DNA of 62,924 nt, taken from NCBI RefSeq assembly GCF_001277345.1, contig NZ_LIUT01000001.1, positions 3,320,831 to 3,383,754 of the forward strand. Reading direction: 5' to 3'. The translations under genes and the position numbers were made by a program. Source of the DNA: Paenibacillus solani. Its GTDB lineage: Bacteria; Bacillota; Bacilli; Paenibacillales; Paenibacillaceae. This document shows positions 8,272-16,444 of this stretch, piece by piece. Each line of letters starts with the position of its first letter. Position 1 is the first letter of the stretch. The notes under the pieces are model-generated. The model was not told the origin of the DNA, did no database searches, and was given only the letters and a program-made list of their open reading frames with translations.

Positions 8272-8355
8272 TGAACTTCCCTCCTCTGGATCATTATTAT
8301 GCTTTCATTATAACCTAAAGAGTTATTTTTTGTTCCTAGTGTCTTACCGGGAGAT

Positions 8356-8516
8356 TTCACTTAACGTTGTTGTATTCACGAACCCGAGAGGCTTAAAGGA
8401 GCGATTGGGTCGAAGACTTAGCCTCGCAGGAGTTGTCTGCTGGACACTACTTCCTCGAAATCCCTCTGGCAGACCAAGGGGCGTAGCCCCGCAGCGTGAA
8501 TACGGTGTTGGCAGAT
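8356..8516 (-). repeat. attC-type site 11
   Basis: Left core ttcacttaac (8356-8365), right core gttggcagat (8507-8516). Class B. The right arm matches ctgctaac of site 12 with one G:T wobble. Confidence 0.85.
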
Positions 8517-8558
8517 TTCAGGGGCTTCTTCGAGCTACTTTCAATGAATTTACGACTT

Positions 8559-9185
8559 TCAATGTGCTTGGTTCATTAAGATTGAGATATATTCTTCATC
8601 TTTAAGCCTTGTCACCTTACAGTTCTCATTGGATTCAAATTCTACTATTCTCTCTTCAATTGTTTTATTAGTACTATCTTTAAATACGTCCTCTCTATCA
8701 TAGTGAGGAAAAATAAGCTTATCGGTTACACCTAATGCCTTAAAATCCGTTAAATCCATTGTGTTCATCTGTGGAGTAAAGAAATCGACAATGTTAATAT
8801 TCGGCCCCAGTAATAACGCTCCAGCACTTACTCCAACTATAATTACATTCTGTGCGGCCAGTGTTTTAATAATTTCATCAGCACCACTTTTCTTAGCGTA
8901 ATACAATAATGTAAATGGATTTCCACCATTGATATATATAACATCTCTATGTATGAGAATTTGCGGGTCATCAAATTCTATATCTACAAACTTAATATGC
9001 TGAAACCCCATGTCCTTGAAATCTTGCATTGCCCTTTGTGCATATCTATTATTTTCTTTCATAGGGGATGCTGTTGTAATAATAGAGACCTTTAATTGAG
9101 AAATATCTCTATCAATAAAATCCAGAAATTGATTTTTAATATCTTCAGTATAAAAACCACAAGAGGTTAGTAACAAGCTACTCAT
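8559..9185 (-). CDS. Peptidase E-like serine peptidase (family S51)
   Basis: A 208-residue S51-type protein. The nucleophile elbow GVSAGA places Ser120, and the NGGNPF strand-turn at about residues 86-91 is the second S51 hallmark. A histidine segment (PHYDRED) follows. The family comprises alpha-aspartyl dipeptidases and cyanophycinase-like enzymes acting on Asp-X peptides in the cytoplasm. A second, divergent S51 gene is in the first cassette (39398-40066). Single-gene cassette. Confidence 0.88.
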   Translation of the reverse strand: MSSLLLTSCGFYTEDIKNQFLDFIDRDISQLKVSIITTASPMKENNRYAQRAMQDFKDMGFQHIKFVDIEFDDPQILIHRDVIYINGGNPFTLLYYAKKSGADEIIKTLAAQNVIIVGVSAGALLLGPNINIVDFFTPQMNTMDLTDFKALGVTDKLIFPHYDREDVFKDSTNKTIEERIVEFESNENCKVTRLKDEEYISILMNQAH

Positions 9186-9250
9186 TGAAATCCCCGTCCT
9201 TAAATAATAGTTTATCTAATCTTTATACTTTAATTAAGCATTCCCCTGAT

Positions 9251-9375
9251 TTCTGCTAACGTTATTGTATTCACGACGTCCGACGCAGTCGGATGTGTCC
9301 GGCAGCTTCTACTTCTCCCGAAATTCTTCTGCCAGACCGAGGGTAACCCGATGCGTGAATATTATGTTATGTGAA
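9251..9375 (-). repeat. attC-type site 12
   Basis: Left core ttctgctaac (9251-9260), right core gttatgtgaa (9366-9375). Class A hairpin (gtccgacgcagtcggat). The right arm is the exact 10-nt complement of the left arm of site 13. Confidence 0.9.
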
Positions 9376-9392
9376 GTCACTGTTCATGGGTT

Positions 9393-10109
9393 TTAATCCC
9401 CTTTGTAAACTAATAATATATCTTCAAGTTTTTCTAACAATTCTTTTTTATACACATTATCATCAACAAAAATCACTTCTTTTATTTCACTAGAAAATCT
9501 TTTAATAATATTTACTAAAATAATTATCAGCAACACCAAAAAAGTGCCGCATAACAACATCAAAGTAGCCTCTCCTTCAGTTTCTATCGATCTGTATTTA
9601 AAAACAAGGTACTGTATCCAGATTGGTACAGATAAAGAAATAAATATTCCAGGATTAATAAGAGGAAGAAGTTTTCTTTTCTCAATATCTTTCTCGAGTA
9701 TTTCTATCAGCAATTTGATTTTATCTTCTTTATATAGTGAGGTGCTAATTAAGTAATCTCTTATAAGGTTTAACTGCTTTTCTTCAAATTTTTCTGTTCG
9801 CCAAGACAAACCGTTTGGATCAATACTATATTTCTCCTTTACGATTATCTTAGCTCGCTTGTTCACTAGTGAGTCCATGAATTTCAATACACACAACATA
9901 AAAACAAAAAAAATTATAAATCCAATTGATAATGTACGAGACTTTTCCCATGCTAAACCTAATGTTAGTCCGTAAATCATTGGTAAAATGGATATTATAA
10001 AAATTAAAAAAGAGTATTTCATCAGTCGATACTTTATTTTCATAAAACGAAATACTAATTGATATGAAATAACTTTCTTTTTATAAAACTCTAAAAGTAG
10101 TTCCATCAT
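9393..10109 (-). CDS. Membrane protein of unknown function, four predicted TM segments
   Basis: A 238-residue protein with a hydrophobic pair near residues 33-50 and 60-80, a basic soluble loop of about 70 residues, then a second pair near 148-166 and 180-202, ending in a charged tail. No family recognised. Layout of two hairpins around a cytosolic loop resembles membrane effectors in defence systems, but this is only analogy. ATG 10109 or 10106 behind AAAGGAC. Single-gene cassette. Confidence 0.75.
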   Translation of the reverse strand: MMELLLEFYKKKVISYQLVFRFMKIKYRLMKYSFLIFIISILPMIYGLTLGLAWEKSRTLSIGFIIFFVFMLCVLKFMDSLVNKRAKIIVKEKYSIDPNGLSWRTEKFEEKQLNLIRDYLISTSLYKEDKIKLLIEILEKDIEKRKLLPLINPGIFISLSVPIWIQYLVFKYRSIETEGEATLMLLCGTFLVLLIIILVNIIKRFSSEIKEVIFVDDNVYKKELLEKLEDILLVYKGD

Positions 10110-10145
10110 TTTTTAATTTTTGTCCTTTCCTATCTTTGTATTGAT

Positions 10146-10310
10146 TTCACATAACGTTTTGTATCTAAGATCCCGAAAGGCTTAAAGGAGCATAGCGACT
10201 GGGTGGCTTCGCCACTTAGCCTTGCAGGGTTGTCTGCTGAAGAGCTTCTTGAAATCCCTCGGCAGACCTCAGGAACGACAGTGACGCAGCGTAGATACAG
10301 TGTTATGAGA
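10146..10310 (-). repeat. attC-type site 13
   Basis: Left core ttcacataac (10146-10155), right core gttatgaga (10302-10310). Inner arms gtatctaaga / gcgtagatac. Class B. The right arm matches site 14 exactly. Confidence 0.88.
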
Positions 10311-10353
10311 TGGTCTTGCCTTCCATGAAAAACAGTTGAAAATGTAATTTATA

Positions 10354-11109
10354 CTATTCTCTCTTCATCATTTTAGGGAATCTAAAAAAGAGGAAATAAA
10401 TTAAGAAAACAAAGCAGAATATTGATAAATAATCAATATAAAAAATCAATATAAATAACATGAGCGTCACTAAAATATATATCCAATTCACCCATTTGTT
10501 CTTGAATTTCTTATTAGTCAAAATACTTACAAACACATAAGCAAAAAGAAGAAATAAAAAACCTGAGCCAAATGTTGAGGCGACCCAAAGTTTCATATGC
10601 CATTCAAGAGCCGGATTACTCATACTTAAACCAAATAAGCTAGCAATTATTACCAACAATAATGTCATAAAGGTTATAGCAACTGGTATGAAAAATGGTT
10701 TCAATATGTTTGCGAAGTATGTAATCATCTCTTTTTTTTCAATATCAATTCTATTATTTTGTTCATAATTCATAGAATCTATTTCTTTTCTAAGTATTCT
10801 TAATAATTGCTCTAAATTATTCTTGCTCATGTCCTCTAAATAATCTTTACACTTATGATATAACTTTCTAGATAAATAGGAGTAAGACAAACTAATTGTT
10901 TCTAACAATGAAATATGTTTTTCTTTATCACTTTCATTTTCTAGACATTTAATAATTTTTATTTCTAATTCACCGTAAACTTTTAAAATTTGGTCAATTC
11001 TAGAAATCTCAAAATCCAAATCCTTTAAATACCTTGTTCTAACCTCTTTAAATATCCAAACCAAAACTAATAATGCAATAATAATATAGATTGTTTGATT
11101 TCCTGCCAA
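10354..11109 (-). CDS. Membrane protein of unknown function with N-terminal anchor
   Basis: A 251-residue protein with an N-terminal membrane anchor (residues 6-19), a helical charged region of about 110 residues, then four hydrophobic segments from about residue 135 to the C-terminus. The TTG start at 11109 follows AAGGAC; the ATG further upstream is out of frame. No family recognised. It has the same general build as the neighbour at 9393 but no obvious sequence similarity. Single-gene cassette. Confidence 0.75.
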   Translation of the reverse strand: MAGNQTIYIIIALLVLVWIFKEVRTRYLKDLDFEISRIDQILKVYGELEIKIIKCLENESDKEKHISLLETISLSYSYLSRKLYHKCKDYLEDMSKNNLEQLLRILRKEIDSMNYEQNNRIDIEKKEMITYFANILKPFFIPVAITFMTLLLVIIASLFGLSMSNPALEWHMKLWVASTFGSGFLFLLFAYVFVSILTNKKFKNKWVNWIYILVTLMLFILIFYIDYLSIFCFVFLIYFLFFRFPKMMKRE

Positions 11110-11157
11110 TTTAAGTCCTTATACATAAATTTCTCCTTTTATTATATTGCAATACTT

Positions 11158-11254
11158 TCTCATAACGTTCTTGTATTCATGAACCCCAAAGGGGTTGTCT
11201 GGCAAATGCCTGACCAAGGACGAATGTTCGCAGCGTGAATATTATGTTAGATGA
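11158..11254 (-). repeat. attC-type site 14 (short)
   Basis: Left core tctcataac (11158-11166), right core gttagatgat near 11246-11254. One of the shortest sites (about 97 nt), with a minimal internal hairpin (accccaaaggggt). Confidence 0.83.
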
Positions 11255-11273
11255 TGTTGCTGACTTCTTTGAA

Positions 11274-11591
11274 TCACTCACTATATGATCTTGAGGCTTT
11301 AATCAATTCATCTTCTTCATCAAAAACTCTTAACACTCTGTCAATATCACTTACTTCATAGCTTCTGACTACAATAAGCTGTTGCATATGAAGACCTGGT
11401 GGATCAATGTTTGGTCTAGATAAGTTATTTAATAATCTTTCTGGTGTATACGAAATACTCCATCTTTTTGAACCATCCGAGAAATACATGGTGATTTCTA
11501 TCCAATTTCATTCTTCCTCATGATCTGTTTCAACTTCATCATCGAATTTCCAGCTTAAAAGTCTTGGTCTTGAATTTTGATCTTCCTCCAT
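11274..11591 (-). pseudogene. Hypothetical cassette protein interrupted by in-frame TGA
   Basis: A continuous frame runs from ATG 11591 (RBS AGAGGTG) to 11274, broken by one TGA at 11508-11510 after 27 codons. Both sides read as one protein: RPRLLSWKFDDE before the stop and NWIEITMYFSDGSKRW after it. The second half would have a weak start at ATG 11489. This looks like a point nonsense mutation in a small uncharacterised protein of about 105 residues; re-initiation or recoding is possible but has no visible signal. The next attC is also degenerate, so the cassette seems to be decaying. Confidence 0.65.
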
Positions 11592-11630
11592 AATTTCACC
11601 TCTCTTTGCAATTAAGCAATTTTATCAAAT

Positions 11631-11790
11631 GATTTGTATTGATGACGTCCTAGCTCCTTAGAGTTGCTGCTTATAGTTGTGAGGCTTGCCGAATAACTAA
11701 TACAGTGACGTCCCGACTAGCTTGGAGGGCTGGATGTGGTCAGTCTTTTCTCAGAGTGACACGGAGCGTCAATATTTTATTATCCGAATG
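11631..11790 (-). repeat. Degenerate attC site 15
   Basis: Retains inner arms (gtattgatgacgtcc at about 11637, gagcgtcaata at 11764) and a right arm ttatccga, but the left AACGTT core is lost and the middle is scrambled. Probably no longer recombinogenic. Confidence 0.55.
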
Positions 11791-12547
11791 AATTTCTGGA
11801 AGCAGCCATTGCTTTTAAGGCGTCCTCAAAATAACTATATACTTCATCTACAATTCCCAGAAACTCTTCAACAGGTACATGACTATCTAAGTAACAAGCA
11901 TACAGATAATCAACTAAAGCGGAGTCAATCTCACAATAGTCTAATATGGCACTTTTCATCTTAATCATGTCATCTTGCCATACACCTGTATCTTCTAGAA
12001 CCAAAGAGTATAATGCACGAATTAATCTCTTAGAGTAGCCTTTGATATATCTAGTTTTCATTGTGTTATCACTAGCATTAGAAAGTGAACGATGTATACG
12101 ATCTACTTCCTCCTTGGTCTCTCTATTTAAGTCTATAATGAATTCTGGAGAAATAATGATCGGTGGTACTTTCTCACCAACGTCATGACCATATACGCAA
12201 ACGCCAATGATCTTAACCCAAAAACCCCACTCATTCGGTTTATTTAATATATCGTCTATGGAGCAAATTGTCGTATCAATCTTAGTTACGACTGGATATT
12301 CTTCCAAAAGCCTATCTTTAATATTTGATAATCTTTCGTAATCAATATCTTTGGGATTTTCACATACAATCGTAAAGTCTGCATCTGACTTAAAAGGTTT
12401 AGCAGTTCCTTTTGGAATCGAGCCACACATATAAATGCTATGAATCTTACCTTTGAATTCGGTACGTATATTATCTACATACTTATCAACGAAATCCTTA
12501 TGTTCACTTTGTATTTCAATTTTATTTATAACTTTTTCTAAAATCAT
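11780..12547 (-). CDS. Nucleotidyltransferase-domain protein
   Basis: A 255-residue protein with an N-terminal polymerase-beta-type nucleotidyltransferase core: CGSIPKGTAK (Gly42-Ser43) and SDADFTI (Asp55, Asp57), the metal-binding GSx(n)DxD pattern. The C-terminal half is helical, as in aminoglycoside nucleotidyltransferases and MNT-type enzymes. Adenylylation of a small molecule or a protein is likely; substrate is not predictable. RBS GGGAGGGG before ATG 12547. Its 3' end runs into the degenerate attC 15. Confidence 0.85.
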   Translation of the reverse strand: MILEKVINKIEIQSEHKDFVDKYVDNIRTEFKGKIHSIYMCGSIPKGTAKPFKSDADFTIVCENPKDIDYERLSNIKDRLLEEYPVVTKIDTTICSIDDILNKPNEWGFWVKIIGVCVYGHDVGEKVPPIIISPEFIIDLNRETKEEVDRIHRSLSNASDNTMKTRYIKGYSKRLIRALYSLVLEDTGVWQDDMIKMKSAILDYCEIDSALVDYLYACYLDSHVPVEEFLGIVDEVYSYFEDALKAMAASRNSFG

Positions 12548-12576
12548 GTAGACCCCTCCCTAAACTGAGGACTTCT

Positions 12577-12660
12577 TTTGACTAACGTTTCTATATTCAC
12601 GACTCTGCGAATGCGGGATCCAGGGCGTATGCCCGCAGCGTGAATATAATGTTAAGTGAT
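12577..12660 (-). repeat. attC-type site 16 (shortest)
   Basis: Left core actaacgttt (12581-12590), right core gttaagtgat (12651-12660), inner arms tatattcacga / gcgtgaatata, loop stem gggatccagggcgtatgccc. About 84 nt. The next recognisable left core is 3 kb away at 15673, so the normal cassette order is lost after this site. Confidence 0.8.
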
Positions 12661-12667
12661 GTAGACT

Positions 12668-12990
12668 GTTGTAAATGACTCTGTCCCAGGTTTCAACATT
12701 TTTAAAGGTATGGAACTGACTCGGAAGCAAGTTTTAGCCGACCGAGCGTATGATACGAAGGCCATTAGCACCTTTCTGAAGGAACAAGAGCCCATACCTA
12801 TGACTCATGGAAAGAAAAATCGTCGAGTGACCCTAAAATATGATCGGGATGTCTACAAAGAACGTCATTTGGTGGAATGTTTCTTTAATAAAGTAAATAG
12901 AATTATCGTCGTTTAGCGACTCGTTATGATAAATTAACATGAACATTCAATTTTTTAGCCTTGGCATCCATTATGCTCTGGCTTGCTTGA
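12668..12990 (+). pseudogene. IS5-family transposase C-terminal remnant
   Basis: Plus-strand frame reads FNIFKGMELTRKQVLADRAYD, then HGKKNRRVTLKYDRDVYKERHLVECFFNK, then after a frameshift NYRRLATRYDK and a short tail. This is the C-terminal catalytic end of an IS5-group (IS427-like) DDE transposase: DRAYD and the VECFFNKxKxYRRxATRYDK signature. The N-terminal half and both terminal inverted repeats are missing, and the remnant is frameshifted. It lies just past attC 16 and marks an old insertion in the decayed part of the array. Confidence 0.8.
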
Positions 12991-13150
12991 GTTTGAAGAC
13001 ATGCCCTAGAATAAAATACAATCTCTAATTAATTCTTGGAAGGAAACTGACACCCAGATAACGACATATTTACGCCCTGTTGCTTTCGCTTCTTGGTCTG
13101 CCTTAGGTATTCGAATAAGTAGAGTCAGCAGGTAACCTTGCACTTCTTAA

Positions 13151-13380
13151 CTGCGTCGCGGAAGATATCTTACTGAGCAGAGCGTGCAGAAAGTATTTGA
13201 AGAAGCAGGACGACATGCAGAAATTGTGAAATGGTTAATTAGTTTCACGCTCTTAGATACTCCTCCGTCACTCATTCGCTGGAAAATGGGACAAATCTGC
13301 GATACATCAGGAGCTACTCGGTCATACGAGTGTACGAAAAATATTCAGCGTATTCAAAGCCCTCTGGATGTATGGACATA
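13151..13380 (+). pseudogene. Decayed C-terminal copy of the array tyrosine recombinase
   Basis: Plus-strand remnant related to the recombinase at 40581-41723. Reading across frames: YLTEQSVQKVFEEAG (cf. LTERSAQYMFERAKRKAG), HALRYSSVTHSLENGTNLRYI (cf. HTLRHSFATHLLENGTDLRHI), ELLGHTSV (cf. ELLGHSSL) and KNIQRIQSPLD (cf. KNLQRIQSPLD). At least two frameshifts and missing pieces make it non-functional. It has the opposite orientation to the intact gene. It points to a second integrase copy, or an inversion, inside the array. No other function is seen in 12991-13150. Confidence 0.8.
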
Positions 13381-13485
13381 AATTGAGTTTCCTGATTATT
13401 TAGAGGAACATCTTATTCACGCTGCGCGGAAATTCGTTCTGGGTCTTGTATTCGCGGGTATGCATGATATGAAGCGTAAGAACAG

Positions 13486-13511
13486 AAAAAAGAACCGGCG
13501 AACCGATTCTT
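13486..13511 (-). terminator. Rho-independent terminator
   Basis: On the minus strand AAGAA-CGG / CCG-TTCTT arms around a TTCG loop, followed by TTTTTT. Correctly placed to end transcription of the minus-strand genes at 13599 and 14130. The region 13381-13598 holds no other recognisable gene. Confidence 0.7.
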
Positions 13512-13598
13512 AAAGTAAGTTTCATTCTTAAGGTGTAAAAAACAATTTTCACATGATAGCAATGTCTACATCAATTAAACTGAGTAGCCAGTCTTACC

Positions 13599-14039
13599 TT
13601 AATCTCGTACTTCATGATAATTACCAGTCCACGGATCAAAAACGTATGAATTTACTTTTGAATTTTGTTCCACAGAAAACATATAACCTTTTTTTATTTC
13701 ATTAGATTCATTTTGTATTAATGTATTCTTCTGCTTATTAACCACATAAGGTTCTTCTAAGTTCTGAGTGACCTTATCTACCGCACTTTCATAAGTGTAT
13801 TGAGGAAGTGTTGAAATTACATAAATTGGGACAAATATTAAAAAGAGTGCTTGTAAAAAAAGTACTACCTCTTTACGTTTTTTGCTTAGTTGAACTTTTA
13901 AGAAATAACTCAACACCATGAAAAAAACTAACGCTCCAATAAAAGAAAACACATCCAAAATATTATTATAACGATATTGTAAAAAAATTAAAAAAGACAC
14001 TTCTATCAAACAAGCAATAATTATTATTTTTCTATACAT
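13599..14039 (-). CDS. Small membrane protein of unknown function
   Basis: About 146 residues from the ATG at 14039 (GGAG closely upstream; 14042 is an alternative). Three hydrophobic segments at about residues 4-22, 28-45 and 62-80, then a soluble C-terminal domain of about 65 residues. The longer open frame upstream lacks an RBS. It lies in the decayed 12.7-15.7 kb stretch without attC sites of its own and is followed by a terminator, so it may not be a cassette gene. No family recognised. Confidence 0.7.
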   Translation of the reverse strand: MYRKIIIIACLIEVSFLIFLQYRYNNILDVFSFIGALVFFMVLSYFLKVQLSKKRKEVVLFLQALFLIFVPIYVISTLPQYTYESAVDKVTQNLEEPYVVNKQKNTLIQNESNEIKKGYMFSVEQNSKVNSYVFDPWTGNYHEVRD

Positions 14040-14129
14040 CATTTCTCCTTTGAATAAGTAGTTGAAGCTAACATCAATTGGCGTCAACTTATCTTAAATA
14101 TATTTTGAGTGGACTGTTTCTACATAAAC

Positions 14130-14936
14130 TTAGTTAAGAAGCCAAGCATTATATGCTCCAATTATGCAAAGATCAGTATTACTTCTTCCATCTCCTTCAA
14201 CTCTAAGTGGTACCCATTGAACTTGTCCGTTCTTTGTATTAATCACTTTAGCATCCACGATAGTTCGCTTACTGCGCAAGCCAATCTTCCCATTTGATCT
14301 CACTTCCAAGTCCTGTGCAGCAAATCTTCCATAAACTTGACCACTAATAGCTTTGGTGATCTTATCAGCAACAATAGTTGAGCCAAGCGCTACGAGAATA
14401 GCTGTAATTATACCACCTGAGCCAACTGTGACAAGACCGGTAATCACACCTACTATGATTGAAACTCTAGTTCCTGAATCATAATTAAGATTATAAGTTT
14501 CTCCAAAAGTGATTTTTTCTTGTTTATATAAATAACCCCATTGCTTCACATTTGGATTAGAATTGTATGCCGAATCTACCAAAGTCCAATTACTAGTGGA
14601 ATTAGTAGCAAAAGAGTCATTCTCGCTAATCACCGGATTTGGAGCAATTTTTTCAATATAGTCACTTTCGTTAGAATATTCTACTTTCCCATCATTATCA
14701 ATTGTCATCATATCTCTTGTTTCTTTGTTTTTAGTTGTTTGAGATTCTTTTTCTCCATTTACATAAGAAGTAACAATGTATTCTTTGTCTGTTTCTTCAA
14801 TCGAAACTTCCAATGTACTGCCATCCTCAGTAGGGATAACGTATGTACCCGATTCATTAGTGGTAGTGGTGCTAAATCCACTAGCACCTGCTACTTGAAC
14901 ACTTAAAATACCAACAATTAGAAGGCAAGACAACAA
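14130..14936 (-). CDS. Secreted or membrane-associated protein of unknown function
   Basis: A protein of about 268 residues. An N-terminal hydrophobic stretch ending AGASG fits a signal peptide, but the start is doubtful: the frame opens after a TAG at 14961-14963, has no ATG, and TTG 14936 has only a distant RBS, so the 5' end may be damaged. The exported part is Thr/Ser/Glu-rich, with a glycine-rich hydrophobic segment (about residues 158-190, IIVGVITGLVTVGSGG) and a basic C-terminal region. The segment could insert in a membrane; a bacteriocin-like role is possible but unsupported. Confidence 0.65.
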   Translation of the reverse strand: MLSCLLIVGILSVQVAGASGFSTTTTNESGTYVIPTEDGSTLEVSIEETDKEYIVTSYVNGEKESQTTKNKETRDMMTIDNDGKVEYSNESDYIEKIAPNPVISENDSFATNSTSNWTLVDSAYNSNPNVKQWGYLYKQEKITFGETYNLNYDSGTRVSIIVGVITGLVTVGSGGIITAILVALGSTIVADKITKAISGQVYGRFAAQDLEVRSNGKIGLRSKRTIVDAKVINTKNGQVQWVPLRVEGDGRSNTDLCIIGAYNAWLLN

Positions 14937-15128
14937 TGACGTATATATTCCAACCTTTTCCTAATATAACACATAATCTCATATAAGGCAAATGATTAGC
15001 ATCTCACCATAAGTTGTTCTTTACAAAAACCCGACCTCCTCCAAGCGAATTTGGTGCATAAAGTGAACCGTGTTACGGTTGCAATAGGTACGACGTTTGA
15101 GTACGATGCATCGGCATCTTCGAATTAC

Positions 15129-15310
15129 TTACATATCTTGTTTTGCTTTTTCATGCTCGATAAATTCGTCCTTCGTAAGTCCGAAAAGTATTAAATCATG
15201 ATAATACCCGTTTGTGTAAATGACTTACATCCCACTCCTTCTTGAAAACATCCGAGTTTTCTCATCATGGTAGCTGAAGCTTCGTTTCCTTCAAGCACAT
15301 AATCATTAAA
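15129..15310 (-). pseudogene. GNAT acetyltransferase C-terminal remnant (frameshifted)
   Basis: Minus-strand frames read EGNEASATMMRKLGCFQEGV, then after a frameshift LFGLTKDEFIEHEKAKQDM and a stop. This is motif B and the C-terminus of a RimJ/RimL-type acetyltransferase. The N-terminal two thirds are missing; upstream sequence belongs directly to the truncated DUF1643 gene, so the two were joined by a deletion. A poorly preserved attC-like stretch may lie at about 15060-15125. Confidence 0.7.
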
Positions 15311-15315
15311 CTTAT

Positions 15316-15645
15316 TTAGTCGTCTTTCAAAAAAAGTCTATCGGCTCTTAATGCTGCTTCTATAATGTACTTATCCGTTTCAGGGTCTATTAATGATTCT
15401 TTTAGCCTTTTTGGATCGGTTGATATCAAACTATAGAGAGTGATTACTTCAAGTGATCCATATTGAAATTTGTTTGCATAGTATAGACATTGTCTTGAAG
15501 TCTGATCCTCTGAGCTTTCATTCGCTGCACTGGGATTTAACATTATGTATAATAGCTTAGGTAGTGTAATATCCCATTCTCTAGTCAATAAGTATTTATA
15601 TTTTCTTTTTGAATCAAACATAGCGCCTTGCTTCATAAAACTCAC
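15316..15645 (-). pseudogene. DUF1643-family protein, 3'-truncated
   Basis: The 109 codons match the N-terminal two thirds of DUF1643: YKYLLTREWD, then LLYIMLNPSAANESSEDQTSRQCLYYAN, then TLYSLISTDPKRL and a D(K)Y(I)IEAALRAD end. Family members are about 160 residues and continue past this point with a VxAWG segment that is absent; the frame ends at LFLKDD and runs into a GNAT remnant. It was probably truncated by a deletion joining two cassettes. DUF1643 function is unknown. Start ATG 15645 or the internal ATG two codons later. Confidence 0.75.
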
Positions 15646-15672
15646 CTTCTTTTGAGTTTTGAAAATATGACT

Positions 15673-15885
15673 TAATATAACGTTTAGGTATTCACGACAT
15701 CCATCTCCCTTAGATAGCTCTTATCTTAAGGAGATGGATGTGTCCGGCTGATTCTGCTTCTCTGCTAATAGCGTCTGCCGGTCCGAGAGCCGAATAGGTT
15801 TATTTAAGTATGTAAAATTTAAGCATTACAATGATAATTTTGACATAGTCTTGACTTTGATTAGCTGGTTTATATGATGTCATCC
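15673..15885 (-). repeat. attC-type site 18 (partly degenerate)
   Basis: Left core aatataacgtt (15673-15683), class C internal hairpin. The right half is expanded by about 60 nt of AT-rich sequence and its core is changed to gtttatatgatg (near 15868). The arm still complements tttcatataac of site 19. Confidence 0.65.
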
Positions 15886-15899
15886 TTTTCTGTGAAATA

Positions 15900-16442
15900 C
15901 TACCAACTATCTTCCTTTATTCTTACTTTATAATGATAGGGTTCGACTACATAGATATTGGAATTAATAATGTCACTTATAACGTTTACTTTTACCCTAG
16001 ATCTTTCATCCATTATATTTGTTATTCGATAAATTAAGTATTTCTCACCTCTCGATAAGCAATCTCTAGCCGTATCAATTTCATTTTGTGTTATATAGAA
16101 ATCGCTCTCGTCATTAATTGAAGTCTTTACTTCTATATATAATTTAGTACCATCAGTATCAAACGAAAGAATATCATACCCGTTTGTTGGATCAGCTGCT
16201 TTACTGTTATCAACAAGGGCTTGATATTCTGTAACGTAGAGTTTAGTTAATTCATATTCATATGCGAATGCTTCACCAAGTTTGCCAATCTGGATTTGAA
16301 TTTCATGCAACTTTAAATAATCAATATTATCAGGAAACTTAGATCTTAATTCATTATATGAGTATAGTATTGAGGATGCTTCAAGATTCATTTCCTCAGT
16401 TACTAAGTCTAACTTTGTGTTTTCAATGATTCGAGTGTTCAT
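15900..16442 (-). CDS. DUF3883-type PD-(D/E)xK nuclease-like protein
   Basis: A 180-residue protein, read from ATG 16442 two bases after the stop of the upstream gene (a longer frame would overlap it). A conserved helix GKLGEAFAYEYE (about residues 53-64) precedes GYDILSF (Asp90) and LYIEVKTS (Glu104-x-Lys106): the DUF3883/Mrr-like restriction-endonuclease core. The C-terminus is beta-rich. It lies immediately downstream of a catalytically degenerate recombinase-like gene with a zinc ribbon, so the two probably form one system, possibly a DNA-targeting defence module (inference). Confidence 0.82.
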   Translation of the reverse strand: MNTRIIENTKLDLVTEEMNLEASSILYSYNELRSKFPDNIDYLKLHEIQIQIGKLGEAFAYEYELTKLYVTEYQALVDNSKAADPTNGYDILSFDTDGTKLYIEVKTSINDESDFYITQNEIDTARDCLSRGEKYLIYRITNIMDERSRVKVNVISDIINSNIYVVEPYHYKVRIKEDSW

Positions 16443-16444
16443 TT

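Noticed and set aside
12991..13150. N-terminal part of the decayed recombinase or of the transposase
   Set aside because: No frame in this stretch resembles either protein; only the C-terminal recombinase motifs from 13151 on can be supported.
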